A stretch of DNA of 64,000 nt, taken from Artemia franciscana (taxonomy: Eukaryota > Arthropoda > Branchiopoda > Anostraca > Artemiidae). Positions within the stretch are counted from its first letter, which is position 1. Each line of letters opens with the position of its first letter. Below the pieces are notes generated by a model. That model did not search any database. It was not told where the DNA came from and worked only from the letters and a program-made list of their open reading frames with translations. Where the stretch lies: positions 33,089,519-33,153,518 of the forward strand of contig NC_088866.1 in assembly GCF_032884065.1 (NCBI RefSeq), read 5' to 3'. A program made the position numbers and the translations under genes. Below are positions 57,661 through 64,000 of this stretch, one piece after another.

Positions 57661-58169
57661 TGATGGGATTTCTAGCGCTTTAGCGAGTTCTAGAATCATT
57701 AAGGCTAATGGATGTTCTCTTGAATAGAGTAAAGGTAGCAATTCTTGTCTCTTTTTCATCTTCTCTTTTTCTGTCTTTGATGTAAGTCATAATTTTGAAG
57801 CAAATATATTCTAAGTTTCTTTGTAATATCCTGAAACCCCATTTCAATGTATGGTAAAGTCCTTCAGGAAATATCAAAAGTTTTTTGATTGGAAAGGCTA
57901 ATTTTACTGTCCTTTTTTCTTCCATTTTTTTCTTTGTTTTTCTTTCTTTCTGTCCTTAAGTTCAACTGCTATTTTGCAATGACTTGCTGATTTCCTTAAA
58001 ATCTAACCATTTTGTCTCAAAAGTATTAAAAATAGTAGCGAAGGTAAAAGTCTAACTGAAAACGTTCGCCTATTAGTTTAAAAACTAAAAACTTATCATT
58101 TCCAGAATATGCGAAAAATAGATAACGGTTTTAGGTTTAGTGTTTTTTTATTATTATTTCATGTTTTAG
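57661..58169. other. Non-coding stretch preceding the lysine-rich exon
   Basis: AT-rich; a pyrimidine-rich patch at 57915-57960. The T-rich tract at 58138-58166 is the polypyrimidine tract of the next exon. Confidence 0.5.
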
Positions 58170-58535
58170 GAGAAGATAGAGCATGAAAAGGCGAAAAAGA
58201 AGAAATATGGTAAAAATTTTCAAAAGAAAATGGCTTACACTGCCAAAATGAAAGCGGTACGTGAAGTTTTCTTGTAATCATAATTTTAGGGTGCTTAGGT
58301 TTGCCTGGCTATAAATCATGCTTTGCTAATACTATTTAATATTTAGTTTATCTCATACAATAGCATTTGGCGCAATTACGTTTTGAAAGGAAACTTAAAA
58401 CGCTTTGAAACTTCGGAAAGGGCTAAATTGATTGGAAATTAAAAGGGATAGTTCCTATTTAATAGTTGAAAGTGATTGGTTTAAAAACTAAAAACTTATC
58501 ATTCCCAGAATATGCGAAAAATATATAATGGTTTT
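58076..58535 (+). repeat. Direct repeat flanking the lysine-rich exon
   Basis: GTTTAAAAACTAAAAACTTA, TCATT-CCAGAATATGCGAAA and AATA-ATAA-GGTTTTA occur at about 58076-58130 and again at 58482-58535, about 407 bases apart. The exon lies between and is not duplicated. Confidence 0.85.
58170..58256 (+). CDS. Lysine-rich exon of an unidentified gene
   Basis: Acceptor TTTCATGTTTTAG ends at 58169; donor AAAGCG/GTACGT at 58257. 87 bases, 29 codons, phase 0 on both sides; the other two frames contain stops. The peptide reads EKIEHEKAKKKKYGKNFQKK then MAYTAKMKA, a strongly basic helix with nuclear-localisation-like lysine clusters. Proteins of ribosome biogenesis and mRNA processing often have such segments, but I cannot name this one. 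It could belong to the same gene as the RS-rich exon at 39455 (same strand, 18 kb upstream), which is only a guess. Confidence 0.6.
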
Positions 58536-58607
58536 AATAAAATCCATTTTTATTGATTTTATTGATTGAAACAAAAACAAAACATTTTTGGTTAACTTGG
58601 GTTAACA

Positions 58608-58665
58608 CTTAACTTGTAACATTAACATTTAACATGTAACATTAACATATAACATTTAAACTTGA
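58608..58665 (+). repeat. Short tandem repeat, TAACATTAACAT-type
   Basis: About three units of TTAACATGTAACATTAACAT-like sequence. Confidence 0.8.
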
Positions 58666-59013
58666 AACAAACAGAAAGTATATAGCTCCTATCGTACTTA
58701 AAATTTCATCACTTTTTCCTCCTTTTTTTCTTTTACAATTTTCACATAAAAACCGGATTTGAGGAAAGACCAATTGCCAAATGTCTATAACCTTGAAACA
58801 AGTTGACTAACTAGTAAAACCCAAGTTGACCTAATTTGAATAATACCAAAGAATATATTTTAGCTTGAACTTTGTTTCAATTGAAATCAACTTGGTCAAC
58901 TGTGATGAAAAAAATGAAGCCAAAAAAAAAAAATTGGAGAAAAAGCGAAGACAGATGGTCTAAGTAAGAGGCAAGGCTGGCATAAGTCTTTTTCAGGATT
59001 AAATAAAAAAAAA

Positions 59014-59282
59014 ACAAGTTTTTTGAAATGAAAGCAAGGAGCGACATTAAAACTTAAAACGAACAGAAATTACTCCGTATATGAAAGGGATTTTTCCTCC
59101 TCGACGCCCCACTCTTTACGCTAAAGTTTTTTATTGTTTTAAAAAGTAGAGTTGCGAGAAAGAATCAAACTTTAGCGCAAGGAGCGGGGTGTCAAGGAGG
59201 AAAAGCCCCTTTCATATACGGAGCAATTTCTGTTCGTTTTAAGTTTTAATGTCGCTCCTTACTTTCATTTCAAAAAAATTGT
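59014..59282. repeat. FB palindrome, arms of about 115 bases
   Basis: 59014-59128 and 59168-59282 are reverse complements with scattered differences (arms include GGAGCGACATTAAAACTTAA and its reverse, and CGTATATGAAAGGG / CCCTTTCATATACG). About 40 bases separate the arms. Transcribed, this would make a long hairpin. Confidence 0.88.
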
Positions 59283-62200
59283 TTTTTTATTTTATTTCTG
59301 AAAGTTTTTAAATTAGTGCATTTCTGATTTTGGCTCTCCGTACATAAATTATTAAAAAGAAATTTGCATATTAATTCTTTTTTTGGCTAAATGGCTTTCT
59401 CTTAGTTTTGATCAGACGATTTTGAGAAATAAGGGATGGTGAAGGAGGCCTAGTTGCCCCACACGACTTACTCCCCCACAGTCCCTGTGGGAGGGGCTAC
59501 AAGTTACAAACTTTGACCAGTGCTTACATATAGTAATGGTTATTGGGAAGTGTACGGGCGTTTTCAGGAGGATTTTTTGGTTGGGGGGAGGGGTTGAGAA
59601 GAGGGGGATATGCTGGGGGAACTTTCCATCGAGGAATTTGTCATGGGGGAAGAAAATTTCCATGAAGGGAGCGCAGAATTTACTAGCATTATTTAAAAAA
59701 AAAACAACGAAAAAATAAATATGAAAAAGTTTTTTTCAACTGGAAGTAAGGAGCAGCATTAAAACTTAAAACAAACAGAAATTATTACCCATATGAGGGG
59801 CTCACCTCCTCCTAATACCTCGCTCTTTACGCTAAAGTATTTTTAGTAATGTCAGCTATTTATTCTACGGCTTTTGTGATTCATGGGTCATTCTTAATGG
59901 ATTGGGACAAAATTTAAGATTTAGTATAAAGAGAGAGGTACTGACGAGGGGGTGAACACTCTCATATATGTAATAAAACATGAGAATAAAAAGTTCTTTA
60001 CGTAAGCTAATTTATAAGTTACGTATATCTTTTATTAATAAAAATATTCGTAAAAATTTAAATGTTCTAGTTGCCTTTTTAATTAACCAAAAAGTGGAGG
60101 GCAACTAGGCTTCCTCCCCAGTTCTTCTTTTCTTAAAATCATTCAATCAAAATTATGAGAAAGCCATTTAGCCAAAAAAAAAAAAAAAAAATTCAAATTT
60201 CGTTTTAATTATTCCTCTGCGGAGAGCCAAAATCAAAACATGCATTGACTCAAAAACATTCAGAAATTAAGTTAAAAAAAAAATTCTGCCCTAGGATGGA
60301 CGGATCCATCAACAAGTCAAGTGACATCGTTTTATACAATCAAATAGTTCGAGGTAACGAACTGTAGTAAGGAGCGACCCGGCTCAATAGTAAACGAAAC
60401 TCTAAAAAATGGAATTTTGATTTTAATATATATGATTAAAATATGTATATGCTGATTTTAAATATATAAGTTTCATCAAATTTAGTCTTTGTCATCAAAA
60501 GTTAAGAGCCTGAGAAAATTTGCCTTATTTTGGGAAATAGGGGGAAACATTCCCTATAAGTCATAGGATCCTAACGAAAATCAAACCATCGCATTCAGCG
60601 TATCAGAGAACCCTATAGAAACATTTCAAGGTCCAATCTACAAAATGTGGGATTTCGTATTTTTTGTCTGAAGACAAATCACGGGTGCGTGTTTATTTGT
60701 TTGTTTGTTTGTTTGTTTTTTTTTGTCCCATGGGTCATCGTATCAACCAAGTGGTCCTAGAGTGTTGCAAGAGGGCTCATTCTAACGGAAATGAAAAGTT
60801 CTAGTGCCCTTTTTAAGTGACCAAAAATTGGAGGGCACCTAGGCCCCCTCTCACGCTCATTTTTTTTCCCAAAGTCAGCGGATCAAAATTTTGAGACAGC
60901 CATTTTGTTCCGCATAGTCGAAAAATATAATAACTATGTCTTTGGGGATGACTTACATCCCCAAATGAAAAGAGTGCAGGGACTTCCCCCAAAGTCCCTG
61001 GGGGAGGGGCTGCAAGTTACAAACTTTGACCAATGTTTACATACAGTAATGGTTTTTGGGAAGTGTACCGACGTTTTCAGGGGGATTTTTTTGTTTGGGT
61101 TTGGGGTTCAGGGGCAGGGGGCTATATGGGAGGATCTCTCCTTGGAGGAATATTTCATGGGGGAAGAGAAATTCAATGAAAAGGGTGAAGGATTTTCTAC
61201 CATTACTATTAAAAAAAAAAATGAAAATATAAACATGAAAAGGTTTTTTCAATTGAAAGTAAGGAGAAGCATTAAAACTTAAAACGAATAGAGAATATTA
61301 CGCATATGAGGGGTTCTAAAATACTTTAGCATAAAGAGCGAGGTATTTAGGAGGAGATAAATACTTCGCTCTTTATGCTAAATTATTTTTAGTAATTTAC
61401 ATTACTATATGTAAGCACTGGTCAAAGTTTGTAACTTGTAGCCCCTCCCACAGGGACTCTGGGGGAGTAAGTCGTCCCAAAAGACATAGTTATAAGGTTT
61501 TCCGCTGAATCTTTGAACGCCTTGCTCTTTGCGCTAATGTTTGACTCTTTCTCTCAACTCTACTTTTTAAAACAGTGAAAACTTTAGCGTAAAGAGCAGG
61601 GCGTTGAAGAGGGAGCAGCCCCTTTCATGTACGGGGTAGTTTCTGTTCGTTTTAAGTTTTAATGTCGCTCCTTACTTTCAGTTAAAAAAACTTGTTTTTT
61701 TTTTATTTAATTTCTGAACTTTTTTTAGTTAATCCATGTTTTGGTTTCGGCTCTCCGCATATGAATAATTAAAACGAAATTTGCATATTTATTTATTTGG
61801 CTAAATGGCTTTCCCATAGTTTTGATCGAATGATTTTGAGAAAAAAGGAGGCAGAGGAGGCCCAGTTGCCCTCCAATTATTTGGGTACTTTTAAAGGCAA
61901 TTAGAACTTTTAGTTTTTTACGAAAGTTTTCATTAGTAAAAGATATACGTAACTTACGAATTAGCTTACGTAACAAACGTCTATATTCGTATGTTTTTAT
62001 TACGTATATGAGAGGGTTCGCCCACTCGTCAATACCTCGCTCTTTGCACTAAAGTTTAAATTTTTTCCCCTGAATCACAAAGGCCGTAGAATAAATAGTT
62101 GACATTACTAAAAATACTTTAGCGTAAAGAGTGAGGTATTAGGAGGAGCTGAACCCCTTATATACGTAATATTTTCTGTTCGTTTTAAGTTTTAATGCTA

Positions 62201-63110
62201 CTCCTTACTTGGAGTTGAAAAAAACTTTTTCATATTTATTTATTCATTGTTTTTTTTTTAATAATGCTAGAAAATGCTGCGCCCCCTTTATGGAGATCTT
62301 CTTCCCCCATGACAAATTCCTCCGTGGAAAGTTTCCCCCGCATAACCCTCTCTTTTCAACTCCTCCCTCCCAACCAAAAAATCCCCCTGAAAACATCTGT
62401 ACACTTCTCAATAACCATTACTATATGCAAACACTGGTCAAAATTTGTAACTTGCATCCCCTCCCACGGGGACTGTGGGGGAGTAAGTCGTCCCCAAAGA
62501 CATAGTTATAAGGTTTGTCGACTATGCTGAATAAAATGGCTATCCCAGAATTTTGATCCGATGACCTTGGGAAACAAATGAGCGTGGGAGGGGGCCTAGG
62601 TGCCCTCCAATTTTTTTGGTTGCTTAAAAAGGGCACTAGAACTTTTCATTTCCGTTTGAATGAGCCCTCTCGCAAAATTCTAGGACAACTGGGTCGATAC
62701 GATCACCCCCTAGGAAAAAGAAAGAAAAAAAAAAACAACAATAATAAACACGCATCCGTGATTTGTCTTCTGGCAAAAAATACAAAATTCCACATTTTTG
62801 TAGATAGGAGCTTGGAACTTTTATAGTAGGGTTCTCTGATACGCTGAATCTGATGGTGTGATTTGCTTTAAGATTTTATGATTTTTAGGGGGTGTTTCCC
62901 CCTATTTTCTAAAATAGGACAAATTTTCTCAGGCTCATAACTTTTGATACGTAAAACTGAACTTGATGAAACTTATATATTTAAAATCAACATTAAAATA
63001 CAATAATTTTGATGCAACTATTGGTATCAAAATTCCGTTTTTTGGAGTTTCGGTTACTTTTGAGCCGGGTCGCTCCTTACTACAGTTCGTTACCACGAAC
63101 TGTCTGATAC
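59283..63110. repeat. Nest of FB-family copies in alternating orientation
   Basis: At least three module types recur in both orientations: the TTAGCGTAAAGAG...GTCGCTCCTTACT module (reverse at 59740-59845 and 61255-61400; forward at 61580-61690 and 62115-62220), the GTCCCTG-GGGAGGGGCTACAA...GGGAAG-GTAC module (forward 59470-59720 and 60980-61230; reverse 62215-62500), and the long module ending CTATTGAGCCGGGTCGCTCC (reverse 60360-60900; forward 62580-63100). Also a (GTTT)n run at 60691-60725. Several open frames cross these modules and are repeat-derived, not genes. Confidence 0.8.
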
Positions 63111-63163
63111 GGCTCTGAACAGATATCAAGTACTCTATCCACCAGAAATATTACCACACCTCT

Positions 63164-63680
63164 TTAAACCTGTGGAGGATGGTTAGATTTGAAGTGAAGG
63201 TATCTATTATTATGCGTAGGTTTTCTGTAAACCGTAAAATCGAGTTTATTCACACTACGTATTATTAATACATCTAAAAAGGGTATTTTTCCATCTGTTT
63301 CTGTCTCTAGAGTGAATTGCAGGTTTCTATCGTAAATATTTAAATGTTCTAGAAAACCTTTAAGTTCACTTTCGCCATAATTCCAACTGAAATTACGTCG
63401 TCCATGAAACGTCCCCAAAAGACACGATTAAGAAATTACGAATCCAGGGCCCAATTTTCAAGATTCTCGACGAAAATATTTGCGAGTAGGCCTGATAGAG
63501 GTACTCCCATAGGAAGGCCCCTTTCCTGTTTGTAATAAGAATCTCGAAACTGGAAGTGCATGGAATATTTGTTACGTAATTTAACCGAATGCATGAGAAC
63601 ATCAATGTCTAGACCTATCGCTGACTCTTCGATTAGATGATAATTGTTTTCCAGTTTTATTTTGTAATAATTGCTCTAAA
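63164..63680 (-). pseudogene. Penelope-like element reverse transcriptase fragment
   Basis: Minus-strand reading gives MHFQFRDSYYKQERGLPMG then VPLSGLLANIFVENLENWAL, the RT segment before the catalytic box; after a stop, RFMDDVISV holds the catalytic aspartates (ATGGACGAC read from 63405 to 63397). A frameshift near 63370-63395 leads into ELKGFLEHLNIYDRNLQFTL, GKIPFLDVLI and VYRKPTHNNRYLHFKSNHPP, which are hallmarks of Penelope-like elements. The fragment ends about 55 bases before the FB nest. No GIY-YIG endonuclease was seen. The stop and the frameshift make it inactive. Confidence 0.88.
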
Positions 63681-63740
63681 TAGTTCCTTGATACTTATAA
63701 GCCGATTAGCTATTTCAGAAAAAATTGTTATCAAATCTGT

Positions 63741-64000
63741 TTTTATGGCACTTGGTATCTACCAAGTGACACATAACGATTGTATATTTTGTCGGTCGGT
63801 CGCTCTGTCTGTCTGTCCCGGTTTTGCTACTTTAGGCACTTCCAGGTAAGCCAGAACGATGGAATTTAGCAGGCGTATCAGGAGCCAGACCAAATTAAAT
63901 TAGAAATTGTCTTTTCCCCGATTTGACCATCTTGGGAGGAGTGGGGGAGGGTTAATTCTGAAATAATAGAAAAAAATGAGGTATTTTTAACTTACGGAGG
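63741..64000 (+). mobile_element. HME copy 9, 5' end, runs off the window
   Basis: Starts TTTTTATGGCACTTGG, hairpin CACTTGGT-ATCT-ACCAAGTG, 5' block with CACTTCCAGGTAAGCCAG and TGACCATCTTGGGAGG, then the first unit (AAAAAATGAGGTATTTTTAA) up to the window end. Confidence 0.9.

Noticed and set aside
59412-62826. Open frames across the FB nest
   Set aside because: The same peptides appear in both orientations of repeated modules, with poly-A and poly-G encoded runs; no domain seen.

Overview
This is a eukaryotic nuclear window, AT-rich and dominated by repeats, with a few short coding exons bounded by GT/AG splice sites and separated by multi-kilobase introns. The clearest gene is the nuclear gene for mitochondrial ribosomal protein bL19m. 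Degenerate CR1/Jockey-like LINEs, hAT transposons and a Penelope-like element point to an animal. An arthropod, perhaps a crustacean, is my guess; species is not decided by anything I can see.

Layout: 1-6.9 kb is a large inverted repeat built around a dead LINE, followed by a 215-bp tandem satellite (6.9-7.9 kb). Three consecutive plus-strand exons of MRPL19 lie at 9.6, 13.8 and 19.2 kb; their introns hold two tRNA-like sequences' worth of repeat material (one tRNA-Glu-like relic, one full mobile element). A 100-N assembly gap sits at 21.3 kb. From 20 to 38 kb come more copies of the same hairpin-ended minisatellite element (called HME here), LINE fragments on both strands, a two-ORF LINE 5' part (33.9-35.2 kb, minus) and one orphan HECT ubiquitin-ligase exon (35.7 kb). 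Two small exons with an arginine/serine-rich stretch lie at 39.3-39.6 kb. Two related, broken hAT transposons lie at 43.4-46.4 and 53.1-55.4 kb, with a 116-bp satellite between them. A lysine-rich exon of unknown gene is at 58.2 kb. From 59.0 to 63.1 kb the sequence is a nest of alternating inverted copies of a second repeat family (called FB here), followed by a Penelope-like reverse transcriptase relic (63.2-63.7 kb, minus) and the start of another HME copy.

The recurring theme is HME: about ten copies or fragments, each with a 5' hairpin near a TTTTTATGG start, an internal array of roughly 285-290-bp units, a block present near both ends, and a 3' hairpin before an AGCTCTTAGCTCTTG end. This layout resembles non-autonomous Helentron/DINE-1-like elements, but no transposase or Rep/helicase was seen, so the class is inference. 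None of the cellular genes is complete: MRPL19 lacks its first and last exons, and the HECT, SR-like and lysine-rich exons are isolated. No bacterial-type features (operons, CRISPR, riboswitches) are present.
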